64,000 bases of DNA from DASQPA01 sp963757335 (GTDB lineage Bacteria; Acidobacteriota; Thermoanaerobaculia; Multivoradales; UBA5704), in the NCBI GenBank assembly GCA_963757335.1, contig CAVWRJ010000008.1, positions 992,001-1,056,000 of the forward strand, written 5' to 3'. A program made the position numbers and the translations under genes. Under the pieces are notes generated by a model, which saw only the letters and a list, made by a program, of their open reading frames with translations, was not told where the DNA came from and made no database searches. Of the stretch, positions 8,095 to 17,816 are shown piece by piece (positions within the stretch are counted from its first letter, which is position 1; each line of letters begins with the position of its first letter).

Positions 8095-9162
8095 TCAGCG
8101 TTGCGGCTTGGACGGGGGCTGGGCGGGGACACCGGGTTTGGGCTTCAGCTGCAGGCCGACCTTCTTGTTGACGAACCGCAGGGTGTAGGCCTTCTGGAGG
8201 TCGATCGTGGGCGGGTAGACGCCGGCCTGGATCATGGAGGCGGCGAACGACCGCCAGCGGGCGTCGGTCATGGCGCCGATGCCGAGGGTGAGCGCATCCC
8301 CGGAGTCGACCACCCCATAGCGCTTCATCGCCGCGATCCCATAGGCGATCAGGCCGTCGGTCATCTCCGGGTTGTCCCGCCGGATGAGGGCGTTGGCGGG
8401 CCTGGGGTCGCCATAGAGATAGCTGTACCACCCCTCGATCGAGGCGTCGACGAAGCGCTGCACGAGATCGGGGCGGGTCTCGACGAGCTTTCTGGAGCAT
8501 TCGATCGTCGTCGAGTAGCTGTCGAAGCCGTGGTCGGCGAGGACGTGGACGACCGGCTTCACCCCGGCCCGTTCGAGCGTGTAGGGCTCGCTCGTCAGGT
8601 ACCCCTCCTGAATCGTCTTCTTGTCGGCCAGGAAGGGGGCCATGTTGAAGGTGTAGGGGCGGATCTGGTCGTCGGTGTAGCCGTAGCGGATGCGGAGGAA
8701 GTTCCAGAAGGTGGCACGGGCGGCGGCGGCGATCAGGATCGGCTTGCCCTTGAGCGCCTTAAGCGTGTCGTTGCCCTGCCCCGGGTGGGCGAGGAGCACC
8801 TGGGGATCCTTCTGGAAGAGCGCCGCGACAGTCGCCACGGGCACCCCGGCCCGGACGTAGTTGAGCGCCGCGAACGAGCTCGCGCCGACGTTGAAGTCGA
8901 CCAGGCCGGCGGCCAGGAGCTGGGGGTTGTTGACCTGCGGCCCGCCCATCCGGAGGGTGACGTCGAGCCCGTGCCGCCGGTAGATCCCGGTGGCGATCGC
9001 CTGATAGAAGCCGCCGTGCTCGGCCTCGGCCTTCCAGTTGGTGGCGAGGGTGACGCGGTCGAGGGCGGGGCTGGGAGCGCCGAAGGCGGCGCGCGGCGCG
9101 GGAGTCAGGAACGCCGCGAGGAGCAGGAATCCGCATCTGCGCAGGAGGTGCCGGGGGCGCAC
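8095..9162 (-). CDS. ABC transporter substrate-binding protein, NMT1/THI5-like
   Basis: 355 residues with a signal peptide (hydrophobic CGFLLLAAFLTPAP, cleavage near FGA). The opening TLATNWKAEAEHGGFYQAIATGIYRRHGLDVTL is the hallmark of NMT1/THI5 (ThiY-like) binding proteins, followed by the GGPQVNNPQLL substrate loop. Such proteins bring in thiamine pyrimidine precursors, taurine or sulfonates; the EHGGFY context favours the ThiY branch. It lies 27 bases downstream of the carboxylase-like gene and directly upstream of the damaged ATPase gene. There is no room for a TPP riboswitch in front of it. Confidence 0.85.
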   Translation of the reverse strand: MRPRHLLRRCGFLLLAAFLTPAPRAAFGAPSPALDRVTLATNWKAEAEHGGFYQAIATGIYRRHGLDVTLRMGGPQVNNPQLLAAGLVDFNVGASSFAALNYVRAGVPVATVAALFQKDPQVLLAHPGQGNDTLKALKGKPILIAAAARATFWNFLRIRYGYTDDQIRPYTFNMAPFLADKKTIQEGYLTSEPYTLERAGVKPVVHVLADHGFDSYSTTIECSRKLVETRPDLVQRFVDASIEGWYSYLYGDPRPANALIRRDNPEMTDGLIAYGIAAMKRYGVVDSGDALTLGIGAMTDARWRSFAASMIQAGVYPPTIDLQKAYTLRFVNKKVGLQLKPKPGVPAQPPSKPQR

Positions 9163-9189
9163 GGGCGGATCGTAGCACGCGGGCGGTCG

Positions 9190-12100
9190 CTACCCCGGGC
9201 GGCCGGCGAGCTCCCTCGCCATCCCGCGCTCGACCGCCTCGATCAGAAAGGGGCGCAATCGCTCTGGCGGGATGGCGGGAGGGGAGGCGCCGAGCGCCGC
9301 GCACTCGATCCCAGCGTTCAAGGCTGGCGAGAAGACTGGGGAGATACCGCCCTGGCGGCTCTCGGCGGTCACGAGGACGATCGGCCCCGCGAATTCGACG
9401 AAAGCCCGGCCGATCTCGGCGCCGTACTCCAGCTGGCCGGCGCGGAGCGACTCGGGCGAGCCGTCGAACCCGGCGAGATTGGCGAGCACGACGAGCGGCC
9501 GGTTGCCGGAGGCCGCGCCGATCGCCCGCGCCACCTTCTTGGCGGCCCGGGGAGAGAGGGTGACGCCGCTCCAGGCGTCCGGCTTCGCCTCGAAGCCCAC
9601 CAGGCAGACCGGATGCCCCCCAGGTGGGCCTCCCAGACGACCGCGACCTCGGCGTCGCGCATGCCGTACCAGCGTTCGAGGGTCGGATGGTCCTGATCGA
9701 CCAGGGCGGCCATGACCCGGCGGATCTCGAACGGCTGTAAGTCGGCCCCCGCCCAGCCAGCGGTCGTCATCTCGCGCTCCCGCGGATCGCTCGTCGGCGC
9801 CGGCCGGGGGAAGCGCTCTCCCGGGGCCCGGTAGGTGTGCTCGTAGTGGGCGAGGAGGAGCCGGCAGGCCTCTCCCAGGTCGCGGGCGAAGTACTGCGCC
9901 GGTCCGTGGGGGCCGAGGAGCCGCTCCTGACCGCCCCTCTCGCCGAGTTCCTCCCCCTCCCGATCCCCCTCCCCCTCCCCAGCCCCGAGGACCATCGTCC
10001 CCTGCGGGGTCATGATGAGGGTGCCGCGGGTGTGCATGAGAGTCGTCGCCGCGGCGTTCCAGAAGGACTGGGCACCGGTGTTGATCCCGTGGACGACGAT
10101 ATTGATCTCGCCGCCCTTCCTGGTGTGCTCGACGATCCGGCGGAGGACGCGGGCGGCCCACTCCGCGTCCTCCCGGCCGCCCGCTACGGCGAACCATTCG
10201 ACCGGCACCCCCGTCAGGGCGGCGAGGTCGAGGGCGGCGAGGACCCGCCGGCACTCGGGCTCGCCCAGGGCCCCGAGATCGTGGCTGGGGTCGGCGAGGA
10301 GGATCACCCGCGCCATCCCCTCCGGGTAGCGGCCGGTGAAGTTGCGCACCACCCCCACCACCAGGTTGGCGGTGTTGCCGCCGTACGGGCGGTCGACCGG
10401 CACCAGGCGGCCCGAGCCGTCCAGATCGTGCTCGGCGAAAGCGCCCGCCGGCAGGCCGGTCTGGGCCTCCTGGCGGGGCGGGGCGAGCCGCTTGACCACC
10501 TCGTAGGGGTAGACGAGCCCCCGCCGGCGCAGCTCGACCACTTTCTGGGCGTACTCGCGGAGTGGCTTCAAGAGCGCCGCGGAGGGCTTGCGGAAGCGGA
10601 GCGTCCTCTCCCCCTCCCCGGGGTTCGAAATTTCGAGCACCCACTCGCGCAGCGCGCCCCCCTCGCGGTCGGGGATGCGGCAGCGGACCGCCACCTTTTC
10701 GAGCCCCAGGCCGAAGGCGAGCGGCGACATCCGCTCGACGAGCCCCTGGAGCTCGGCGGGTTGGAGGTCGACCGGCGGCCAGGCGTAGAGGAGGACCCGG
10801 TTCCACTGCAGCCGCTGGCCCGCCGGCCGGCGGGACTGGAAGCGGCGGATGCCCGCCAGGCACTCCATCAGCATGTGCTCCAGCTCGGGGAGCTGGACGA
10901 CGAGGCCCGAGGGGTCGCGCACGGGGGTGAAGTCGCGCACCTCGGCGAGGGCGAAGAGCCGCTCGTCCCGCGGGTTGCTCGCGGCCACCCCATGAAAGAG
11001 GTAGATCCCGTCTGGCGCCGGCAGCCGTTCGAGCCGGAAGTTGCCGAGCCGCCAGAGCTGGAGCCGCTGGGCCATCATCGGGTGGAGGCCGCGCTGGAGC
11101 CGGTCCTCCGCGTAGCCCGTTGCGGTATCGGCGGTATCGCCGGCCGCGCCCGTCGCGCTCGCTGCGGTCGCCCGGAAGGTGAAGTGCTCGACCCCGGAGG
11201 GGTCGGAGAGGGAGACCGCCACCCGCCGCAGACCGGTGGGGAAGCCGGGCTCGGCGAGGTGGGCAGAGAGCTCGGCGGCGACCTCCTCGGCGGTCACCGC
11301 GGTCTCTGCTGGGGGAGTGGAGCGCCAGAGATAGAGGTCGACCGCCACCTCGTGCCCGTCCGGCTCCAGCGCCGCGATTTGCTGGCGCACGGCCGCCAGG
11401 ACCGCCGCGAGCTCGGCATGCTCGGCATGGGTGGCGAGCACCCGGACCGGCACCTGGTGCCGGTAGTCGGCGCGGACGAAATCGTGGCCCTCGACGGCCA
11501 GGTGCCGGAGGTCGGTCAGCGGGTGGATGCGGTAGTAGCGCCGCAGCATGACTTCGAGGATCGCCTGCTGCAGGGCCGGCCCCGCCGCCGCGCTGCTCCC
11601 GAAACGCTGGGACAGCCGGTGGTGGAGCGGCTCTGTGCACTCGACTAAAGAGCGAAGGCGCGCCGCCCGCTCGTCGGGGCCGAGATCGCCGGCAGTCAGG
11701 CGGGCGAGGTCGGCCTCCGCCGCAGCGTAAACCCGCTCGCCGGCCGCCATCAGGAGCGGCCGGTCGAAGCCGCGATAGCGCACCTCGCGGGCGAGGTCGT
11801 GCACGGCGGGCTCGCGCCCCTGGGTCTCGGCGATCATCCGGTCGAGCAGATCGCGGAGAGCCCCGGCGCCGGAGAGGCCGGTCAGATCGCCGCGGTCGAG
11901 CAGCCGTTCGAGCAGGATCAGGATGGGGGACAGCTGCTCGGCCCGGCGGCGGTGGGCGAGGGCGATCCGGAAGAGGCTCTCCTCCAGCTCCGGCGAGCGG
12001 GCGAGGCTCGGGAGCGGTCCATAGTGGGCGAGGGCCTGGCGGAGCCGCTCCAGGAAGGAGGCGGGGAGCCCCGCGCCCTCGCCGTCGAGGTCACGCAGGT

Positions 12101-13658
12101 AGATGGCGAGGTACTCCTCGGCGCTCTGCCGGGCGCCGGCCTCGATCTCCGGGTCCGGCTGGCCGCGGAAGAGGGCGGCGATATCGGCGAAATCGGCGAA
12201 GGTGCGGAGGATCTCCTCCTCGGCGACTTCCTGGGTACCCGCCGCAGTACCCGCAATGCCGGCGGCGAGGGCGGGGAGGGCGGCGAGCTGGCGCTCCACC
12301 TCCCGCGGATCGAAGTCGTAGCCGAGCATCAGCCGGCGCACCTCGGCCAGCCCGGCCCCGGCGGATCCCCCGGCATCGCCGGCATTGCCGGCATGGGGGG
12401 GGCTCGGTGCGGCGAGCCCGGCGGGGGCGTCGAAGCGGACCCGCGCCCCGGCCGGCGCCGGGCCGGCGTTCGCCTCGCCGGGGGCGATCCGGTGGGGGAT
12501 GCCGTCGACCTCGACCCGCCGGTCCTGCCCCTGGGCGTCGGTGCGGACCCGGAAGCGGCGGCGGCCGAAGGCGAGCGACCGGCCGGTGCGGCCGCGGGGG
12601 CCCACCCGCACCTCGAAGCGGTGGCCGTCGACCTCCACCCGGTAGAGGAAGGGCTCCAGACGGAGGACGCGGAACCCGTAGCGCTGCCCCCGATAGAGGA
12701 GGTCGACGCCGTGGCCGGCCACCGGCGGGACCTCCGGCCGGCCGCGGGCCGCGGTGGCGAGGAAGCGGGCCCGGGCGAGGTCGAGCCCCGCCTCGCAGCT
12801 GTCGATCGCCGCCGCCAGGAGAGCCGCCTCGGCGCCGCGGTGGGGGAGGTGCTCGCCGCTCGCCACCAGCCGGTCGAGCCAGGCCGCCTCGGCGGGGGCG
12901 CCCAGCCCGATGCGGTCCAAGACCTCGGCGAGGAACGCCTTGTCGGTCACCCCGCCGGCGACCGTCACCACCGTCCGCGCCAGGCCGCGCTGCAGACGGT
13001 CCAGAGCTTCGGGCCGGCTGGCGCCCTGGGCGGTCAGGCGGACGAGGGCGGGCGCTTCGGGGTTCGGCGGGCTCTCCCCCTCTTCGACCTCCGGATCGGC
13101 CCGCAGGCCGGCCCCCGCCGCAGGACGGAGCACCTCGACCACCCCCGGCCGCGGGGCGAACCCGGCCTCCGGATCGAGCGCCGAGAGACAGACCTGGGCG
13201 GCATACCCCCGCGGCTCCGGCGGCTCGCCCTTGAGCAGGCCGCCGTGCGAGAGGTGGACCTGCCGCGCCGCGAGGTCGAGTCCGGTGGTCGCCTCGACCA
13301 GAGCGCTCTCCGCCGGTAGCCCCGGGATCGACTCGACATAGCGGAACTCGCCGCGCCGAAGGTCGACCTCGAAGCGGATCGTCGAGGCCCCGGCCGCACC
13401 CGGCCGGGCGAGGCCGGCGGCGGTCGAACGGAGAGCCCGCTCGAGCGCCCCCGGCAGGCCGGGCGGCGGCGACTCGGCGAGCACCACCCGGCCCTGATGG
13501 CGCAGCGTGGTGTCGATCACCCCCGGCGCCCAGACGGTGCCGGCGCTGTCGACCAGGACCGGCACCTCGACCCGCCGCGGAGCGGGTTCCAGCCGGGCGG
13601 CGCGGTCGCTCCCCGCTCGCAGACGGGGTAGACGCTCGGGAGATCGGGGTCGGGCCAT
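9190..13658 (-). CDS. Large acyl-CoA carboxylase-like protein, catalytic motifs lost, frameshifted
   Basis: About 1489 residues. The N-terminal ~230 residues match only the C-terminal half of biotin carboxylase (FEVDLRRGEFRYVESIPG..., with the ME-N-R-QVEH catalytic string gone). A biotinyl-domain-like segment follows (VEVDGIPHRIAPGE) but no EAMKM biotin-Lys motif is present. Next comes the long central region typical of fused ACCs. The carboxyltransferase part retains GGEINIVVHGINTGAQ and WNAAATTLMHTRG, and later RPLVVLANLAGFDGSPES. The GGVSAEDN-like stretch is replaced by a short charged linker and the YHGGAFVVFS stretch by RQGGISPVFS. One base is missing in the C6 run at 9616-9621, so the last ~145 residues are in another frame. 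Start ATG at 13658. Likely a pseudoenzyme or regulator; function unknown. Confidence 0.7.
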
Positions 13659-13705
13659 GGCGACAGGATACCCCGGTCCGCGGGGCGGGTCGCGTCCTGC
13701 GAGGT

Positions 13706-14629
13706 TCAGGGCTCCTTCGCGGCCGCCGGATCGGGCTTGGGGGCGAGGACGCGGAGCTCTCTCGCCCGCACCCGGTAGCGGAGGGGAGGATCGAGGAGGA
13801 CCACCTCGCCGTCGAGAAAGACCGGCAGCTTCCTCTTCTTCTTCCGGCGCACGTCGATCGTCAGCTCCGGGATGCACCAGGAGTCGAAGCGATCCGACCG
13901 GGTGGCGTTGCTGACCAGGGCGAGGAGGGCGAGGCGGAAGAGGCAGAGCTTGTCGGGGCAGTTGGTGATGTAGAGATAGAGGTTGCCGCTGTCGAAGAGG
14001 TTGCGCTTCTCCGGAGTGAAGACGCTCATGCTGTACTCGTTGTTGCCGACGAGGACGAAGTGGGTTTTGCGCTCGACCTTCTTGCCTTCGAAGGTCAGGG
14101 AGAGGTGGAGGGCGGGGACCCTGGGGAGCAGCTTGAAGAGCGCCACCGCCGCCGCCAGCCACTTGTTGCGCCCCTCGCGCTTCCTCTGGCGGTCGCGCTC
14201 CTGGACGACCGGCGGATAGAAGCCGAGAACCGAGGTGTTGACGAAGACCTCGCCGTTGACCTCGCCGAGGTCGAGATCGCGGACGTCCCCGCCGGCGAGC
14301 GCCTTCGCCGCCTCGGGGATCTCCTCGGGGATGCCGAGGTCGCGGGCGAAGTGGTTGAGCGTCCCCAGGGGGAGGACGCCGAGCGCGATCCCGGTTCCCG
14401 CGAGCACCCCGGCGACGCAGCGCACCGTGCCGTCCCCGCCGCCCGCCACGACGCCGTCGACCCCGGCGCGGACGGCGGCCCGCGCCCGCTCCTCCATCTC
14501 GCCGCCGGGGATCATCTCGACCGTGGCCTCGACCCCGGCGTCCCGGAACGCCTTCTCCACCCCTTCTTGCGTGATCTTCCCCGACAGGACCGTGCCGGCC
14601 GAGCGATTCACCAGGACGATTAGTTTCAT
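13706..14629 (-). CDS. Diacylglycerol kinase-family lipid kinase
   Basis: 307 residues of the DAGK_cat/YegS/BmrU family, soluble ATP-dependent lipid kinases acting at the inner membrane. MKLIVLVNRSAGT begins the N-terminal fold. The nucleotide loop GGGDGTV (within VVAGGGDGTVRCVAGVL) and the LGTLNHFARDLG motif are intact. ATG at 14629 is preceded by GGGGGAG. It is the first gene of the minus-strand run and ends 47 bases before the carboxylase-like gene. The exact lipid (diacylglycerol, phosphatidylglycerol or other) cannot be read from the sequence. Confidence 0.88.
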   Translation of the reverse strand: MKLIVLVNRSAGTVLSGKITQEGVEKAFRDAGVEATVEMIPGGEMEERARAAVRAGVDGVVAGGGDGTVRCVAGVLAGTGIALGVLPLGTLNHFARDLGIPEEIPEAAKALAGGDVRDLDLGEVNGEVFVNTSVLGFYPPVVQERDRQRKREGRNKWLAAAVALFKLLPRVPALHLSLTFEGKKVERKTHFVLVGNNEYSMSVFTPEKRNLFDSGNLYLYITNCPDKLCLFRLALLALVSNATRSDRFDSWCIPELTIDVRRKKKRKLPVFLDGEVVLLDPPLRYRVRARELRVLAPKPDPAAAKEP

Positions 14630-14685
14630 AGCTCCCCCCGAATGCAATTCATGATCCCGGTCTCGCCACGGGAGCGGCGCTCCTC

Positions 14686-14723
14686 GGTACTGGCTCCGAC
14701 CCGCAAGATCGAACAGAGCCAGT
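14686..14723 (+). repeat. Intergenic palindromic repeat, core-deleted copy G
   Basis: Has the 5' arm GGTACTGGCTCCG joined directly to the 3' part CCCGCAAGATCGAACAGAGCCAGT of the ~90-bp repeat family, so most of the conserved core is deleted. It lies between the lipid kinase start and the yaeQ stop. Confidence 0.6.
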
Positions 14724-14731
14724 CCCCGCTC

Positions 14732-15274
14732 TCAGCCGAGCCGCTGCTCGACCACCGCTCCGTCGACACTGCGGCCGTCGACGGTCAGGTAGATCTGGCC
14801 CCCGGAGATGGACACAGAGATCTTCATCCGCCGGTCGAGGGCCTGGGTGAGAGCGGCGATCAGGGCGGGGTCGATCGTGTAGAAGGGGATCTCGGCGGCC
14901 CGGTGGATGGTCTGGCCGGCGAGCTGGCGGAGCGGATTCGCCGGTTGTCTCAAGGTATAGACGGCGACCCGTTCCGACTGCTTGGCCGCCCGGTGGAGCC
15001 GGTTCGCCTCGGGGAGGCCGACCTCGATCCAGGCCTTGAAGCGCCCGGCCGGGTCCATGATCGAGATCGCCGGCAGGTCGCCGTCCGACACCCCGCCTTT
15101 CGAGAAGGCGATCCCCTCCTCGTACTCCAGGCAGTAGGCGAGGAGCCGGGTGAGCAGGCGCTCGACCGACTCCGAGGGATGGAGGGCGAGCCGGAGGGGG
15201 AGGCTCTCGTACACCCCGCGGTCGGCGTCGGCCAGCTCGACGTCGAAGCTGTAGATGGTCGAGGAGAGCGCCAT
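14732..15274 (-). CDS. yaeQ: YaeQ family protein
   Basis: 180 residues. MALSSTIYSFDVELADADRGVYESLPLRLALHPSES is the YaeQ opening, followed by the family's RLLAYCLEYEEGIAFSKGG and AWIEVGLPEANRLHRAAKQ segments. YaeQ has a PD-(D/E)XK nuclease-like fold; its biological role is not settled. The start ATG at 15274 overlaps the stop of the upstream phosphatase (TGATG), so the two are translationally coupled. That makes phosphatase-YaeQ a probable two-gene unit, possibly an extension of the AAA/HNH operon upstream. Confidence 0.9.
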   Translation of the reverse strand: MALSSTIYSFDVELADADRGVYESLPLRLALHPSESVERLLTRLLAYCLEYEEGIAFSKGGVSDGDLPAISIMDPAGRFKAWIEVGLPEANRLHRAAKQSERVAVYTLRQPANPLRQLAGQTIHRAAEIPFYTIDPALIAALTQALDRRMKISVSISGGQIYLTVDGRSVDGAVVEQRLG

Positions 15275-15705
15275 CAGCGTCCCGGGCCCTCGATCGTCTG
15301 CAGGTAGTCGGCGAACACCGTATTGAAGAGGGCGCCCGGCCGCTTGGCGCGGAGGAGCGCGATCGCCTCCTTGCCGGAGAACCCGAGGTGGACGAGGATC
15401 AGCCCGGCGAGGAGCGCCGAGCGGTTGAACCCCATCCCGCAGTGGGAGAGCACCTTGTGGCCGCTCTCGGCGAGCTCCGCCCCGAGCTTCGCTAGGGCAT
15501 GGAGCTTCGGCAGGTCCGGGAGCTCCTCGTCGAAGATGGGGAAGTAGATGTAGAGCACCCGGTTGGGAGTGGTGGGGATGCAGGTGTCCATGTCGCCGTC
15601 GAGGTCGAAGACGACCGAGATGCCGTGCTCCTCGAGCGGGCCCCAGTCCTCGATCTTGGGCGAGAGAAACAGCCGGCCGTGCTCGTCGAGCAGAACGATG
15701 TCCAT
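15274..15705 (-). CDS. Dual-specificity protein phosphatase-like protein
   Basis: 143 residues of the DSP/cysteine phosphatase fold. The P-loop HCGMGFNRS (88-96) supplies the nucleophile Cys89 and Arg95, and an Asp for acid catalysis may come from the FDLDGDMD segment. It is a small soluble enzyme that would remove phosphate from Tyr/Ser/Thr or from a phosphorylated small molecule. It overlaps yaeQ by one base and begins 51 bases after the HNH gene. I infer it may be co-transcribed with that pair, but nothing in the sequence ties it to defence directly. Confidence 0.85.
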   Translation of the reverse strand: MDIVLLDEHGRLFLSPKIEDWGPLEEHGISVVFDLDGDMDTCIPTTPNRVLYIYFPIFDEELPDLPKLHALAKLGAELAESGHKVLSHCGMGFNRSALLAGLILVHLGFSGKEAIALLRAKRPGALFNTVFADYLQTIEGPGR

Positions 15706-15756
15706 AGTCCGTCCTCCGGAGGCTATATAGATAGCATGGTGCCGGAACGGCTTCCG

Positions 15757-16365
15757 TCAGACCGGGACCGCGGCTGCCGCTACGATGCCCTGGCGCAGAA
15801 GCTCCTTGGCGACGAAGGGATTCCAGCGCTGGAGCTGCCGAAAGGAGATACCGAGAAGCGTGTCCCGGAGGTGCTCGAGGTAAGCGTCGTAGTGCTCCGC
15901 GCGGGCTTTGAGGCACTCCGCATCGTTCAACCTGAGCCGGTCGATCGTCCGCTGCACCGTTTCTTGCAACGGAAAGGGTAGGTCCGGATTCGGCAGGACT
16001 TCCAGGGACGAGAGCTCGAGGATGAACCAGCTGTCCTCCACCTCGAAGGGGTCGAGCACGTCCTCGAACGTACCTTTCCGCGCATTCATCAGGGAGCAGA
16101 CGAGCCGGAAGTTGCTCCATTCGTAGGCAAGGTCGGGTCGCTTCTTCCGCGGGGCGAGGTGTTCGACCGTCCGGCTCCCCGTTCCCGGTGGGATGCGCAC
16201 CGCGAGGTACGCGCAAATCCCGTCATAGGTCTCCCAGAGTTGCCCCAGGCACCGGCGCCAGTGGGGAGGGAGCCGCCGTGGGCTCCTCGCTAGAGCCTCC
16301 CGGCCGGGCTGCCGTACCCTCTGGTCGAAATCGGGAGGCTCTGGCTGAGGCTCGACGTGGATCAC
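15757..16365 (-). CDS. HNH endonuclease, PtuB-like
   Basis: 202 residues from the GTG at 16365, chosen because it overlaps the ATPase stop (GTGA). The motif TVEHLAPRKKRPDLAYEWSNFRLVC..MNARKG (67-98) follows the PtuB/TIGR02646 pattern of EH-x-P-K...L-x-Y-x-W-x-N-L...C...N-x-x-KG, with His69, Asn85, Asn94 and Lys97 in place, then LDP. The first zinc-binding Cys-x-x-Cys seen in some relatives is absent. An upstream in-frame ATG at 16410 would give 217 residues. In Septu systems an HNH nuclease works with a PtuA ATPase to stop phage; that is the proposed role here. Confidence 0.75.
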   Translation of the reverse strand: MIHVEPQPEPPDFDQRVRQPGREALARSPRRLPPHWRRCLGQLWETYDGICAYLAVRIPPGTGSRTVEHLAPRKKRPDLAYEWSNFRLVCSLMNARKGTFEDVLDPFEVEDSWFILELSSLEVLPNPDLPFPLQETVQRTIDRLRLNDAECLKARAEHYDAYLEHLRDTLLGISFRQLQRWNPFVAKELLRQGIVAAAAVPV

Positions 16366-17642
16366 GCCTCGATTCCTGCCGCCCTCGCCCGGAGCTCCCA
16401 GCGGGGCCAAAAAGGGTCCGTGTCCTTGAGCACTTCATGAAGCCTGTGGTGGATCTGCTTGACCTGCTCGATCGCCAGATTCGGCTCGCGGAGAGCCGCT
16501 TTCGCCTCTTCCAGCGCCTGCTCCGCCTCCACGGAACGGGGAGACTTGAGGTCGAAGACATCCGATACCAGCCAGGAGTTCGCGTCGCCGCGGGGGATCC
16601 AGGCCGCCTTGTCGACTTGAACCGTTCGCTCTGTACCGCTGCCAGCGAGGTCGAAGGTGAACAGGGCGTCGTGCGCCGGGTCGAACTCGGTCTCGACCGA
16701 GGCGAGCATCAGAGGGGCGTGCGTCGCCGCGATCACCTGTACCGTGGCCGAGGAGCGCAGCTCTTTGACCACGCGGAGAAGCGCGGGGAGGATGAGCCGC
16801 TGCCAGCGTGGGTGCAGGTGGGCTTCGAGCTCGTCGATGAGGAGTACGATCCGATCGGTCGGAGTCTCGTCCCGGAGCTCGGCCGCGCGCAGATGCTCAT
16901 GCCAGCTCCAGACGAGGAGATAGGCGAGGGCGAGGATACGCCGGGCGCCAGCCGAGGCGTGTGGGAGAGGGATCTCGCCGTAGGGAAGCGCCAGCGTCGG
17001 GATGTCGCGGGCATCCTGGGGTGCCAGGCGGATCGGCTTGCCCGGCTTCAAGGTTTCGTCGGCTCCGGGTGAGAGCACTTCGAGCACGCTCTCGAGGGTG
17101 CTGAACTCCGCCGAATTGCTGCGTTGCCAGGAGACCCAATCGCGCACGAGGCCGTTCGAGAGCACCGTTCCGTCCTGCGGGTTCGAGAGGCCGTCCCAGA
17201 GAGCCTCTTTGGAGAAGAGATAGCTGGAGACGAATCCCTCGGCGCGGGTCTCCCCGGCTTCCTGGTCTTCTCGCCAGTAGTTCCGCGCCGGGTCCCAGAC
17301 TCCGAAGCCGCCATCGACACGCGCATAGACCACCAATCCCGGATTGGGCTTACGGCCCGCCTGGCGCTTCCAGGACCATGCCGCGGTGTCGAACTCTGCC
17401 GTCTGGGAGCTCGACCTCGCCTTGCCACGAACCAGATATGTGATCCGGGCTTGCTTCCGGTGCCGCGGCTGGGGCCAGGCCTGCTCTCCCGCCCAGGTCC
17501 GGGTGAGCGCCCACCATGCGGTATCGAGGATGAACGACTTGCCGAGTCCGTTGTCGCCGGTCAGCAGATTGAGCCGATCTGCGAACGCCAGCTGCATGTG
17601 CTCCGCTGGGCCGACGTAATCGAGCGTTAGCTTCTGCAGCAT
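16362..17642 (-). CDS. AAA ATPase (ABC/SMC-like), PtuA-like
   Basis: 426 residues. Walker A GDNGLGKS (29-36), an ABC-type signature region SAGARR (230-235), Walker B IVLLIDE (265-271) followed by HLHP (D-loop region, 275-278), and a switch His308 in AATHAP. These are the marks of the overcoming-lysogenization-defect/PtuA/RecF-type ATPases. It is the first gene of the pair with the HNH nuclease, the order and overlap (GTGA) seen in Septu defence systems. Its start at 17642 is the first ATG and has GGGAGAG upstream on the minus strand. Assignment to Septu rests on domain pairing only. Confidence 0.78.
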   Translation of the reverse strand: MLQKLTLDYVGPAEHMQLAFADRLNLLTGDNGLGKSFILDTAWWALTRTWAGEQAWPQPRHRKQARITYLVRGKARSSSQTAEFDTAAWSWKRQAGRKPNPGLVVYARVDGGFGVWDPARNYWREDQEAGETRAEGFVSSYLFSKEALWDGLSNPQDGTVLSNGLVRDWVSWQRSNSAEFSTLESVLEVLSPGADETLKPGKPIRLAPQDARDIPTLALPYGEIPLPHASAGARRILALAYLLVWSWHEHLRAAELRDETPTDRIVLLIDELEAHLHPRWQRLILPALLRVVKELRSSATVQVIAATHAPLMLASVETEFDPAHDALFTFDLAGSGTERTVQVDKAAWIPRGDANSWLVSDVFDLKSPRSVEAEQALEEAKAALREPNLAIEQVKQIHHRLHEVLKDTDPFWPRWELRARAAGIEA

Positions 17643-17733
17643 GGGGGCTCTCCCTTCGCCTTCCGGTCTGTGGGCGAGGCAGGCGGAAGTCTAGCAGCCC
17701 CAGCCGTGCAACTTTCCCTATGGTATGTTTCTC

Positions 17734-17789
17734 GGTCCATGCCACGCTAACTTACGGCATGGCTCTGCGGCCGGGAGGGCCCCGGACCG
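17734..17789 (+). promoter_or_regulatory. Hairpin in the leader of the amidoligase operon
   Basis: CCATGCC (17737-17743) pairs with GGCATGG (17756-17762), and CGGTCC (17734-17739) can alternatively pair with GGACCG (17784-17789). The two pairings exclude each other. It sits between the divergent AAA ATPase start and the ATP-grasp start at 17817. It could be an operator dyad or a leader switch; no known riboswitch matches. Confidence 0.3.
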
Positions 17790-17816
17790 CTTTCGAGCGA
17801 GAGGACGGACGACGAT

